A stretch of 64,000 nt of DNA from Roseburia sp. (GTDB lineage: Bacteria > Bacillota > Clostridia > Lachnospirales > Lachnospiraceae), in contig JAMPFV010000007.1 in assembly GCA_023664265.1 (NCBI GenBank), positions 17,208 to 81,207 of the forward strand, in the 5' to 3' direction. The position numbers and the translations under genes were made by a program. The first letter of the stretch is position 1; every line of letters starts with the position of its first letter. Below are positions 57,557 to 64,000 of the stretch, piece by piece. The notes beneath the pieces are model-generated. The model saw only the letters and a program-made list of their open reading frames with translations. It had not been told where the DNA came from and did not search any database.

Positions 57557-58127
57557 CCTGTCCCTCCAAAAGCGCCTTCTCCTTCTCGCGTATAACGCTC
57601 TCCCGCTGTGAGAGGTTCTGCTCCCACTGTGCGTATCGGTTCTGTATTACCTGCTCGTAATTCAGAATATTCGGGTTATTGCCGGTCGCCGTTATAAAGA
57701 ACATGACCACAATCAGCGCTAACAGCCCGATATTGACGCAGATGGAAGTCCTCCTGCTGAAAAATTCCCTGTCCTTGGGCTTCTCCCGAACCTTCCTCCG
57801 GCTCGCCTTCACCTTCTCGACTGCCGGATTGGTGCTCTCCCGAAAGCTGTACACGCCGGACACCGGTATCTCCGGTATCGCCTCCTCCGACGCGGGGTTC
57901 TCCTTTAGGCATCTCTGTAATTTCTTTAAAAAATCATAGCCCACGGGTGTCACGAAAATGCGGTTCTCCACTGCTTTCTTATACACCGCGTAGAGCATCC
58001 TCGGATTCTGATAATCCAGCTTTGCCTCAAGGCGTTCTATCTTTTTGCGCTCTCCCATGGCAAGCCGCGCGTCCTTCTCCGTCCCGAAGCGGAAGCCGTC
58101 CACAATCCACTCTGTGTTGTCTGCCAT
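57549..58127 (-). CDS. Uncharacterised single-pass membrane protein
   Basis: A 192-residue protein: cytosolic N-terminal part of about 130 residues (WIVDGFRFGTEKDARLAMGE, YAVYKKAVENRIFVTPVGYDFL), one hydrophobic helix (ICVNIGLLALIVVMFFITATG, about 133-152) and a short charged, coiled-coil-like outer segment. It starts the operon with the response regulator, kinase and lipoprotein, so it may belong to the same signalling unit. Family not recognised. Confidence 0.7.
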   Translation of the reverse strand: MADNTEWIVDGFRFGTEKDARLAMGERKKIERLEAKLDYQNPRMLYAVYKKAVENRIFVTPVGYDFLKKLQRCLKENPASEEAIPEIPVSGVYSFRESTNPAVEKVKASRRKVREKPKDREFFSRRTSICVNIGLLALIVVMFFITATGNNPNILNYEQVIQNRYAQWEQNLSQRESVIREKEKALLEGQDE

Positions 58128-58147
58128 TCAGCCACCCCCGCCTTTCA

Positions 58148-58197
58148 CATAGCTTCTGCATAGCTTCTGCATAGCTTGCACATAGCTTTTGCATAAG
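58148..58197. repeat. 11-bp tandem repeat upstream of the signalling operon
   Basis: CATAGCTTCTG twice in perfect form, then CATAGCTTGCA, CATAGCTTTTG and a shorter CATAAGTTC. The period is 11 bp, as for the repeat at 20819-20869. It lies about 20 bp upstream of the ATG of the first gene, in the promoter or leader region. Confidence 0.8.
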
Positions 58198-58243
58198 TTC
58201 TTTGCCGCTTTTACCCGCCGACGATTTTATTATAAGCCCTTTA

Positions 58244-58594
58244 TCACAAATTTTCTATAATTTTATACGTTTCCCCATATAATTTGTCAAGCTGCTCCAT
58301 TTCCTCCGCGATATTCATATCCTGCGCCCGCAGCTTCTCAACCATGGGCATCAACAGATGATACAGCCGGTTTACCCCAAGATTCGACACCGCGCCCTTC
58401 ATCGTGTGCGCGGCCTTAAAGGCCTCATTGCAGTTGCCGTTCCGATACGCCTCCTTGAGCTGCTCATAGCTCGGGTCGTCAAGAAGCTTCTTCAGGCATT
58501 TCTTATACAATGCTTCATTATTTAAAAAGCGGTTCATCGCGCCTGCCACATCAAATCCGTTATTCTCCAACATTTCCTGAACAGTTTTCTCCAT
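58244..58594 (-). CDS. Free-standing HPt phosphotransfer protein
   Basis: A 116-residue four-helix HPt protein: AFKAAHTMKGAVSNLGVNRLY contains the phosphorylatable His (AHTMKG) of the HPt signature. It takes and passes phosphate between receiver domains in phosphorelays. The hybrid kinase at 22.2-24.8 kb lacks an HPt domain and could be a partner. ATG 58594 (GGAGG 5 bases upstream) is preferred over 58606. Confidence 0.9.
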   Translation of the reverse strand: MEKTVQEMLENNGFDVAGAMNRFLNNEALYKKCLKKLLDDPSYEQLKEAYRNGNCNEAFKAAHTMKGAVSNLGVNRLYHLLMPMVEKLRAQDMNIAEEMEQLDKLYGETYKIIENL

Positions 58595-58810
58595 GTCTGC
58601 CTCCATTCCGCGGACACATTTCCCAAGACATGTCCGTCCACTTACAATTTTATCGCCATTTCAAACAATAGTCAATATTTTCTGAAAACATGTTTTACTA
58701 TTGTATATTCTTCTTTTTGCGTATATACTGAATACGGTTCTAAGGGTTACCGTAAATTGGAAATCGTCCGCATCCGCGGCTCCGTTTCCGGAAAGGATTG
58801 GTTCTTACGC

Positions 58811-59701
58811 ATGAATTTTTACAAACGCTCAATTCTTACACTATTTATATGCGCGCTGGTTCTGGCTCCGACAACCGTATACGCGCAGGAAGAAACTGCT
58901 GCGACACCCGCCGCGACGATTCAACAGCTCTCCGGCGCCGCCATTCCAAGCGAAAACCTCCCGACAAGCCTTGTTGAGAGCATCTACACTTACCTTGTAG
59001 ACAGCTTTACCATGGGACTTATCGATGTGGATGAATACAACCTGATTTTAAACAGTGAGTTCGTCTCAGAGAATGCGTTCTTCGCAAACTCCGTGTTCGT
59101 CGGGGATTCCCTGACCGTCGGCTTTGAGACCTATTGCAGGAGCCACAGCGACTCCATTCTGACTGACACTACTTATTTTCTCGCACGGGTAAGCTGCTCC
59201 GCAAGGGCCGCGACCTCGGAGAACGCGCTGACAAAGCACGCCAAGATTATGCCGATATACAACGGCAGCGTTCAGTACATCGAGGACGCCGTCGCGCAGA
59301 TGGCGGACGTCAACAAGGTTTTCATCTGTCTTGGGATAAACGACCTGACAAGCGGATCTCCCGACCGGGTTATCTCGGATATTCAGACGCTGACGCTGCG
59401 CATTCTCGAGAAAAGGCCTGACGTGAAGATTTACATTATTTCCATTCCCTGCGTCATGTCGGATGTCTCCGTGGGCTCGCTGAACAACACCAACATTCAA
59501 ATCTGCAATATCCTTCTGCAGAACACCTGTCAGATTATGGGTTTCGGCTTCATAAATCTGTCCGAGTATCTCATGGACGAGGGCAATGCCCTGTGCGCCG
59601 AATACAGCTCCGACCAATATGTACATCAGAACAATAAGGCCTACGCCATCTGGAACAGGGTGTTGAAGAATTACGCGTTTACGGAAATCACAAAAAAATA
59701 A
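58811..59701 (+). CDS. Secreted SGNH/GDSL hydrolase
   Basis: A 296-residue exported esterase-like protein. Signal peptide MNFYKRSILTLFICALVLAP with cleavage near VYA. After a Thr/Ala-rich linker, the SGNH blocks are FVGDSLTVGFE (nucleophile Ser), FICLGINDLTSG (Asn of block III) and the C-terminal YVHQNNKAYAIW (catalytic His). It may deacetylate wall polymers or a glycan. The ribosome site before ATG 58811 is weak (AAAGGA 14 bases upstream). A strong terminator follows. Confidence 0.87.
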   Translation: MNFYKRSILTLFICALVLAPTTVYAQEETAATPAATIQQLSGAAIPSENLPTSLVESIYTYLVDSFTMGLIDVDEYNLILNSEFVSENAFFANSVFVGDSLTVGFETYCRSHSDSILTDTTYFLARVSCSARAATSENALTKHAKIMPIYNGSVQYIEDAVAQMADVNKVFICLGINDLTSGSPDRVISDIQTLTLRILEKRPDVKIYIISIPCVMSDVSVGSLNNTNIQICNILLQNTCQIMGFGFINLSEYLMDEGNALCAEYSSDQYVHQNNKAYAIWNRVLKNYAFTEITKK

Positions 59702-59730
59702 AGCTTCGGTTCCGCAGCCGGACAAGCTTA

Positions 59731-59759
59731 AAGGGCGCTCCCCGCAAGGGAGCACCCTT
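59731..59759. terminator. Bidirectional terminator between SGNH hydrolase and M56 gene
   Basis: AAGGGCGCTCCC and GGGAGCACCCTT pair around CGCAA with one mismatch (C/A) in the middle; TTATTTATT follows on the plus strand. It lies between the convergent ends of the two genes. Confidence 0.85.
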
Positions 59760-59788
59760 ATTTATTATGCACAGGTCCGCATAAGAAA

Positions 59789-62614
59789 TTATGGCAACAG
59801 CGGCACGATGTTGATATCCGTACCGCTCCAAAACGGCAGCGTTTTGAAGCCCGATCCGGACACGGCCTCCTCCGTCTCCGCAGACAGGTTCTGCGCCGTT
59901 TTCTCCGCACAGCTATCCAGCAGGAAATAACTCTCCTCCTCCCATGTATTGTCCTCCCGCAGCCGAAGCTCGGTGATAACGTAGCCCAGCGTGTCCGCAT
60001 GGCCCATAAAGCCTGAGACATAGCTTTTGAGCGCCAGCACGGGATTTCCGCCGCTGTCGGCAACGATGCTGCACCCGCTCAGCGCGTCAACGCGCAGCTC
60101 ACAGCCGGAGCCGCTCAGGCTCTGCTTTATCTCCCGATACATCCCGCGCCGTTCATAGATCTCCCACAGGGCCTCCGAGGAAATCGTGGCCAGCACGCGC
60201 TTGGGCTCTTCCTCACCCATCCGAACCACAAGCTCCTGTCGGGGCTGTACATAAATCGCCTCCAGCGGGAAGCCGCTCTCCTGTGAATAGCCCGACGGCA
60301 GCGGGATTTCCTTTCCGGTCGCGCCGTCCGTGACCGTCAGCGCATATCCGCCGTCCCCGCCGTTGTAGTGCAAATCCGTCAGCTCCACGCGCTCCATAAC
60401 GCCATCCCCGTTCAAATCGACATAGCCTGAGACCGTCCTGCATTCATGGTGATCGGGGAACAAGGTCTCCAGACGCGCCGCGTCCTCCTTCAAAACGGCG
60501 TCAACGTTCTGCCCGTTAATGATGTAGGATCCGGTGCTTGCGCTCAGCGCATCCCGCGCCGTCTCGCCCGACCATGGCACCCAGATGCCGTCCTCCCCGT
60601 AAGGCTGTATCATCATCACCTCCACGCTCGATTTGTCATCGAACGTCACTTGTACCGTGCAGACGGTTTTCTCCTCCGAAGGACGGATGCGCGTGGCACC
60701 GGACATATTCAGCAGATACAGCGCCGCCTTGTCCGCGGCAAAGAGCGCCTGCGTCTCCATCCCCTCCCCGGCATGGTCATTCAACGCCGCTCCTGCTCCG
60801 TTGCCCTCGTAATAGTCCATCATCGTCCCGCTGATCACACCGCCCGGATAGGCCTGATAAAACTGCTCCGCCGTGCAGATGGCGTCCAGCACGTCAAGCG
60901 TCTCCGCAGTTATGACAAGTCTGTCATTTTCCATGCCGAAGGTCAACCGCTCCCGCCACACCGTCACATGCGGGTCGGATACCCACGCATAATACAGCAC
61001 CTCCGCGGAGCGGTCCGTGACCTCGACGATGCGATAGTTGGCGGCAGGCGCGTCCTCCTCATCGGAAGCGCCCCACGGCCACGGACTGGACCATCCAAAG
61101 CCGGCGTAATCCTTCCCGTCCGCAAAGCCGTGTACCAGAAGGTCTTTGTTTACCAACTGCTCCTCCACATTCTCACTCGCCAGTTGAATAATGGTCTTTG
61201 CGTCACGGTTACAGAAGGCCTGCGCCCACTGCTCTATGGTTCCGCGCACGTCCAAGCCCTGCCGTTCCACCTCCGACAGTTCCGCGGCAAGCATGGCCTG
61301 CTGCTTCTCCAACGCCGCAATGGAAATTTCCAGCTCCGCCAACTGCCTCTGCAATTGGGCTTCCTGCTCCTGCCAGCTCTGCGGGGCGTCCCCCTCAAGC
61401 TCGGCCGCCACTTCCGCTTCCGCCCGCTTTGCCTTCAACAGCTCTTGCAGCGCCTCCTGCTGAGCCTCCAGTTCCGCCTTCATTGCCTCCAGCTCCGCCC
61501 GCTCCACATAGAACTCCTGTCCCGCCGCAGTCTCGACATGAAGCCATTGCTGTGCGATCTCCTCGGAAAGCGCCTCCGTCCTTTGCAGCATCTCCTCAAT
61601 CTGCGCAACGTCCGTTTCCTCCGGCTGTTCCGCCGCAAGCTCCGCCATCTCCTCCGGCTGTGCCTTGCGCTGTGTCATAAAGCACACGGGGACGATAATA
61701 CACGCCAGTATCGCCGCCGCAAGTATCCAGAACGCGGGCTTTTTATAATTCAGCACGTTCTTCACGCGCGCCTTCACCCCAATCTCACCGAAGGCCACCG
61801 GACACGCCGTGATCATCCTCCTGTTGACCGCGCCGGAGAGAAGCGCCTGCGAATAAGCCTTCTTGCTCTGCTCTCCCAGCCTGCGCACCACCATCTCGTC
61901 GCAGATAAGCTCAATATCCCTGCACAGCAATATATAGGCCGTCCATACAAGCGGATTGAACCAGTACACGGACAGAAGCAGGAAGCCTATGGGCTTAATC
62001 AGGTAATCCCGCCGCTTCATGTGCGCCTTTTCATGCAGAATCACATAGGGAAGCTCCTCGGCTGCCGTCCGTATGGGAATATAGATGCGCGGCGCGATAA
62101 GTCCGAACAAAAACGGGCTGTCTATGGCATCGCTCTGATACACCCTTGTCCGATGCTCCTCGTCAACCGCGAAATCCATCGGCACCGCGGTTCTCACACG
62201 GCGGCGGATTCTCAGCCAGCTAAGCGCCATATACCCGAGCATCAGCGCCATTCCCGCAAGCCATACGCCCGCGCAGACACTCCTCATGTCCCACGCCTTT
62301 CCCGCGAGATTCTCCGACGGCGCCACAACAGCCGTACCCGCAGGCCGACCCTCGGACTGCCACAGCGCCGCGTCTGAAATTCCCTCCGTCTGTTGTATGT
62401 ATACGCGCTCCTCCGTCACCCTGGTATCGGGCACAAGGCTGAACACAGACTCTATGGAAATCGGAATCAACAGACGGATTCCCACCAGAAGCCACAGAAA
62501 GCACCGCATGGCTTTGGGCGCTCTCCTGAGCAGAAAACGGACGGCGATCACGGCCAGAATCAGCCAGCTTGCCGAAATACTCCTATTAAAAATGCAGATA
62601 AACAATCCTTCCAT
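59789..62614 (-). CDS. BlaR1-type M56 sensor metallopeptidase with long C-terminal sensor region
   Basis: A 941-residue membrane protein. Residues 1 to about 300 are the BlaR1/MecR1-like part: several membrane helices, the zinc motif VILHEKAHMKRRDYL (HExxH), and ELICDEMVVRRLG with the third ligand. After another membrane helix (FWILAAAILACIIVPVCF), residues about 350-470 form a Glu/Gln/Ala-rich coiled coil. The rest (about 480-941) is extracytoplasmic with no penicillin-binding SxxK signature that I can see; it contains VDLNGDGVMERVEL. It lies after blaI, so it probably cleaves the repressor on signal. AAAGGAG lies 7 bases before ATG 62614. Confidence 0.88.
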   Translation of the reverse strand: MEGLFICIFNRSISASWLILAVIAVRFLLRRAPKAMRCFLWLLVGIRLLIPISIESVFSLVPDTRVTEERVYIQQTEGISDAALWQSEGRPAGTAVVAPSENLAGKAWDMRSVCAGVWLAGMALMLGYMALSWLRIRRRVRTAVPMDFAVDEEHRTRVYQSDAIDSPFLFGLIAPRIYIPIRTAAEELPYVILHEKAHMKRRDYLIKPIGFLLLSVYWFNPLVWTAYILLCRDIELICDEMVVRRLGEQSKKAYSQALLSGAVNRRMITACPVAFGEIGVKARVKNVLNYKKPAFWILAAAILACIIVPVCFMTQRKAQPEEMAELAAEQPEETDVAQIEEMLQRTEALSEEIAQQWLHVETAAGQEFYVERAELEAMKAELEAQQEALQELLKAKRAEAEVAAELEGDAPQSWQEQEAQLQRQLAELEISIAALEKQQAMLAAELSEVERQGLDVRGTIEQWAQAFCNRDAKTIIQLASENVEEQLVNKDLLVHGFADGKDYAGFGWSSPWPWGASDEEDAPAANYRIVEVTDRSAEVLYYAWVSDPHVTVWRERLTFGMENDRLVITAETLDVLDAICTAEQFYQAYPGGVISGTMMDYYEGNGAGAALNDHAGEGMETQALFAADKAALYLLNMSGATRIRPSEEKTVCTVQVTFDDKSSVEVMMIQPYGEDGIWVPWSGETARDALSASTGSYIINGQNVDAVLKEDAARLETLFPDHHECRTVSGYVDLNGDGVMERVELTDLHYNGGDGGYALTVTDGATGKEIPLPSGYSQESGFPLEAIYVQPRQELVVRMGEEEPKRVLATISSEALWEIYERRGMYREIKQSLSGSGCELRVDALSGCSIVADSGGNPVLALKSYVSGFMGHADTLGYVITELRLREDNTWEEESYFLLDSCAEKTAQNLSAETEEAVSGSGFKTLPFWSGTDINIVPLLP

Positions 62615-62639
62615 GCACAAGCTCCTTTCAACAGCGCCT

Positions 62640-62999
62640 TCAGCTCCTGTATGTATCAATAATTCTCTGAATCTCGTCAATCTCCTGCTCGGAGAGGTTT
62701 TTCTTCCTCGTGAACGCGGCAATAAAGCTCGGCAGGGAGCCGGAGAATGTCCGCTCCACCACCTCCGCGCTCTCTGCCGACTGTGCGTCCTCCCGCGACA
62801 CCAGAGAGGTCACGACCGCGTCCTCGGATTTTAAAACGCCGCGCTCTGAGAGCCGCCGTATCACGGTGTAGGTGGTTGACTTCTTCCAATCCAGCTTCTC
62901 GCTGCAAAGCCGCACCAGCTCACTGCTGGATACCGGCTCGTTCTCCCAAAGGATTTCGCAAAAGCGGTATTCGCTCTCAAATATTTTCGGTATCTCCAT
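62640..62999 (-). CDS. blaI: BlaI/MecI/CopY-family repressor
   Basis: A 119-residue winged-helix repressor: ESEYRFCEILWENEPVSSSE, then DWKKSTTYTVIRRLSERGVL as recognition helix and VSREDAQSAESAEVVERTF with the region cleaved by BlaR1-type proteases. It starts at ATG 62999 (GGGG 7 bases upstream). Twin operators overlap its promoter, so the blaI-M56 operon is autoregulated. The 25-bp gap to the M56 gene holds that gene's ribosome site. Which output genes it controls is unknown. Confidence 0.92.
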   Translation of the reverse strand: MEIPKIFESEYRFCEILWENEPVSSSELVRLCSEKLDWKKSTTYTVIRRLSERGVLKSEDAVVTSLVSREDAQSAESAEVVERTFSGSLPSFIAAFTRKKNLSEQEIDEIQRIIDTYRS

Positions 63000-63087
63000 A
63001 CTTGTACCCCGCCTTTCCCGATACGCTGTATCCGTCTTTCCCGCAATGTTTTCCATAAGGTTTTCCTGCCGGAATAAACGCAAACAG

Positions 63088-63128
63088 GTCTAATGCGTTA
63101 AACTCAATATCAGTTTAACGCATTAGAC
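63088..63128 (-). promoter_or_regulatory. Twin BlaI-type operators
   Basis: Two 16-bp near-palindromes, GTCTAATGCGTTAAAC at 63088-63103 and its exact inverse GTTTAACGCATTAGAC at 63113-63128, centres 25 bp apart. Together they form a long inverted repeat whose arms extend to 21 bp. The second covers the -10 box. Confidence 0.75.
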
Positions 63129-63140
63129 CTGTGCTGTCAA
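63112..63140 (-). promoter_or_regulatory. Promoter of the blaI operon
   Basis: On the minus strand TTGACA (63135-63140), 17 bases, TAAACT (63112-63117). The -10 box is part of operator two. Confidence 0.7.
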
Positions 63141-63143
63141 CCC

Positions 63144-63188
63144 TTATTCCATGGAATCTTATTCCATGAAATCTTATTCCATGAAATT
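63144..63188. repeat. 15-bp tandem repeat upstream of the blaI promoter
   Basis: Three units of TTATTCCATGAAATC with one or two changes (63144-63158, 63159-63173, 63174-63188). It sits just upstream of the -35 box and downstream of the next gene's stop. Confidence 0.85.
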
Positions 63189-63200
63189 TTCGACAGATTG

Positions 63201-63674
63201 TCAACAGAATACGATGACCCGCGACGGCGCGGCCTGCGGCGGGATGCTCCGCGTCGTGGCCGTGTAATAGACCAGCAGCGTCCGATCAGCCGGATTGCAG
63301 TGAAAGCTCTGTCCGTTTGCCGTTCTGACAGGCGTATTCCCCGAGATGTTCAATTGCAGGGAGCGGTCTGCCGCCAACAGGTTCCTGTCAAAATAGCTCA
63401 GCGTCACCTGCTCATTTCTGTCGAGCGCCGTGACGACCTGCGCGCGGTATTGCGGCGGGAAAATCATCGGCATCGGCAGGCTGCGGTCATAAAATGCCGC
63501 GATACGCATTCCCACCCGAAGCTGCCGGTTATCAATCACCTGCGTCTGCGGGCTGAGCATAAAGTTGACAACGCCATTGTCCGTCCGCAGCGATAACATT
63601 TGACTGCAACAGTCATTTCCCCTTGAAATATTAAAAATTGTACCAATTACAGAAACCAAATTCGCATAGGGCAT
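63201..63674 (-). CDS. Uncharacterised beta-rich protein
   Basis: A 157-residue protein without signal or membrane helix. It starts MPYANLVSVIGTIFNI and has LRTDNGVVNFMLSPQTQVID, then LRVGMRIAAFYDRSLPMPMI, a pattern that resembles OB-fold or barrel proteins. The C-terminal part holds DRTLLVYYTATTRSIPPQ. From memory, similar proteins occur in other Clostridia without assigned role. Start 63674 is chosen because the family begins near MPYANLV; ATG 63719 has no better ribosome site. Lies upstream of blaI on the same strand. Confidence 0.7.
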   Translation of the reverse strand: MPYANLVSVIGTIFNISRGNDCCSQMLSLRTDNGVVNFMLSPQTQVIDNRQLRVGMRIAAFYDRSLPMPMIFPPQYRAQVVTALDRNEQVTLSYFDRNLLAADRSLQLNISGNTPVRTANGQSFHCNPADRTLLVYYTATTRSIPPQAAPSRVIVFC

Positions 63675-63880
63675 AAAATCACTCTGCCTTTCCGGTATGG
63701 CGCCTATGCCGCGCGTCATACTGTCGTCAGTATTTTCTCTATAAGATATGTATCGCTATCGCGGAAGGTTCCTGACAGTCCCGCGACTTTGCTGAGACTA
63801 TGCGTATAACGAGTTTGTGCCAAACCACTTATGGTTTTGCAGCGCGCAGACACAAATCTCGTGATTGAAAATTTTAATTT

Positions 63881-64000
63881 TCAATCTTCCCATATGTAAA
63901 CAGCAAGCCGATTATTTAAGTTTTTTGCCGCCACGCTTCCTATCTTTCCCACAAGCGTATATTTTTTCGCTTCATCCCACAGGCTGTTCTCCTTTACCAG
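63881..64000 (-). CDS. C-terminal end of an unknown protein (runs off right edge)
   Basis: The minus-strand frame enters at 64000 and stops at 63881-63883, giving 39 residues that begin LVKENSLWDEAKKYTLVGKI and end LAVYIWED. Cytosolic in composition. The frame is supported only by its good codon pattern; the family is not recognised. Past the stop, an AT-only palindrome (GATTGAAAATT/AATTTTCAATC) and a longer imperfect hairpin fill the gap to the next gene. Confidence 0.5.
   Translation of the reverse strand: MVKENSLWDEAKKYTLVGKIGSVAAKNLNNRLAVYIWED

Noticed and set aside
1..64000. CRISPR array, prophage or integrated plasmid
   Set aside because: No regularly spaced repeats with unique spacers; no integrase, capsid, terminase or replication genes were found.

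Overview
The window looks like chromosomal DNA of a Gram-positive, motile anaerobe of the class Clostridia, most likely family Lachnospiraceae. The evidence is strong AGGAGG-type ribosome binding sites, a low-redundancy gene set with Firmicutes/Clostridia hallmarks (TmcAL, YycJ-like hydrolase, PolA without a proofreading site, OFA transporter, BlaI/M56 pair, CheV, TIGR03915/TIGR03916 pair) and a moderately GC-rich coding part broken by AT-rich intergenic patches. No rRNA, prophage, plasmid or CRISPR locus is visible. Most genes lie on the minus strand; tmcAL, the LysM protein, the LacI regulator, kduD and the SGNH hydrolase are on the plus strand.

Layout. 1-11 kb: a cut-off membrane protein, tmcAL, an ACT/UPF0210 pair, a YycJ-like metallo-hydrolase, an unusual long FtsA-like ATPase, coaE, polA and an anti-sigma-like zinc protein. 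11-18 kb: tRNA-Leu(CAA), a GH43 glycosidase, a split purine pathway end (free AICAR transformylase plus PurO-type IMP cyclohydrolase), and the radical SAM/TIGR03915 putative DNA-repair pair behind a promoter with SOS-like operators. 18-27 kb: accessory, decayed region with a frameshifted lipoprotein, a YgiT zinc protein next to an HsdM N-terminal remnant, a 187-bp MITE-like element, a hybrid sensor kinase, a LysM protein and a truncated Rpn-family nuclease. 27-35 kb: phosphoesterase, Gx transporter, ApbE, GNAT, alpha-glycosidase with a LacI/CcpA-type operator, MATE exporter, Fe-S aldo/keto reductase, HD hydrolase. 35-46 kb: heterodimeric ABC exporter with MarR regulator, greA, OFA transporter facing a LacI regulator, lysA behind a TrmB-like regulator, kduD. 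46-53 kb: lepB, ung, hisF/hisH, a DUF2442 protein, a methyltransferase, an acidic repeat protein, a degenerate Sir2-like protein. 53-64 kb: cheV, a two-component system with lipoprotein, free HPt protein, secreted SGNH hydrolase, BlaI/M56 sensor pair with twin operators, and two unknown proteins.

The strongest unexplained signals are (i) a family of structured intergenic repeats with three copies (26.16, 31.57-31.70 and 44.72-44.86 kb), one of which forms most of the kduD leader, (ii) the MITE-like element with an 8-bp target duplication at 21.4 kb beside restriction-modification debris, and (iii) SOS-box-like palindromes placed inside the promoter of the radical SAM/TIGR03915 operon. I did not find a clearly new multi-gene defence or biosynthetic system; the remaining content is mostly housekeeping. 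All family names are from reading the protein sequence, without database searches.
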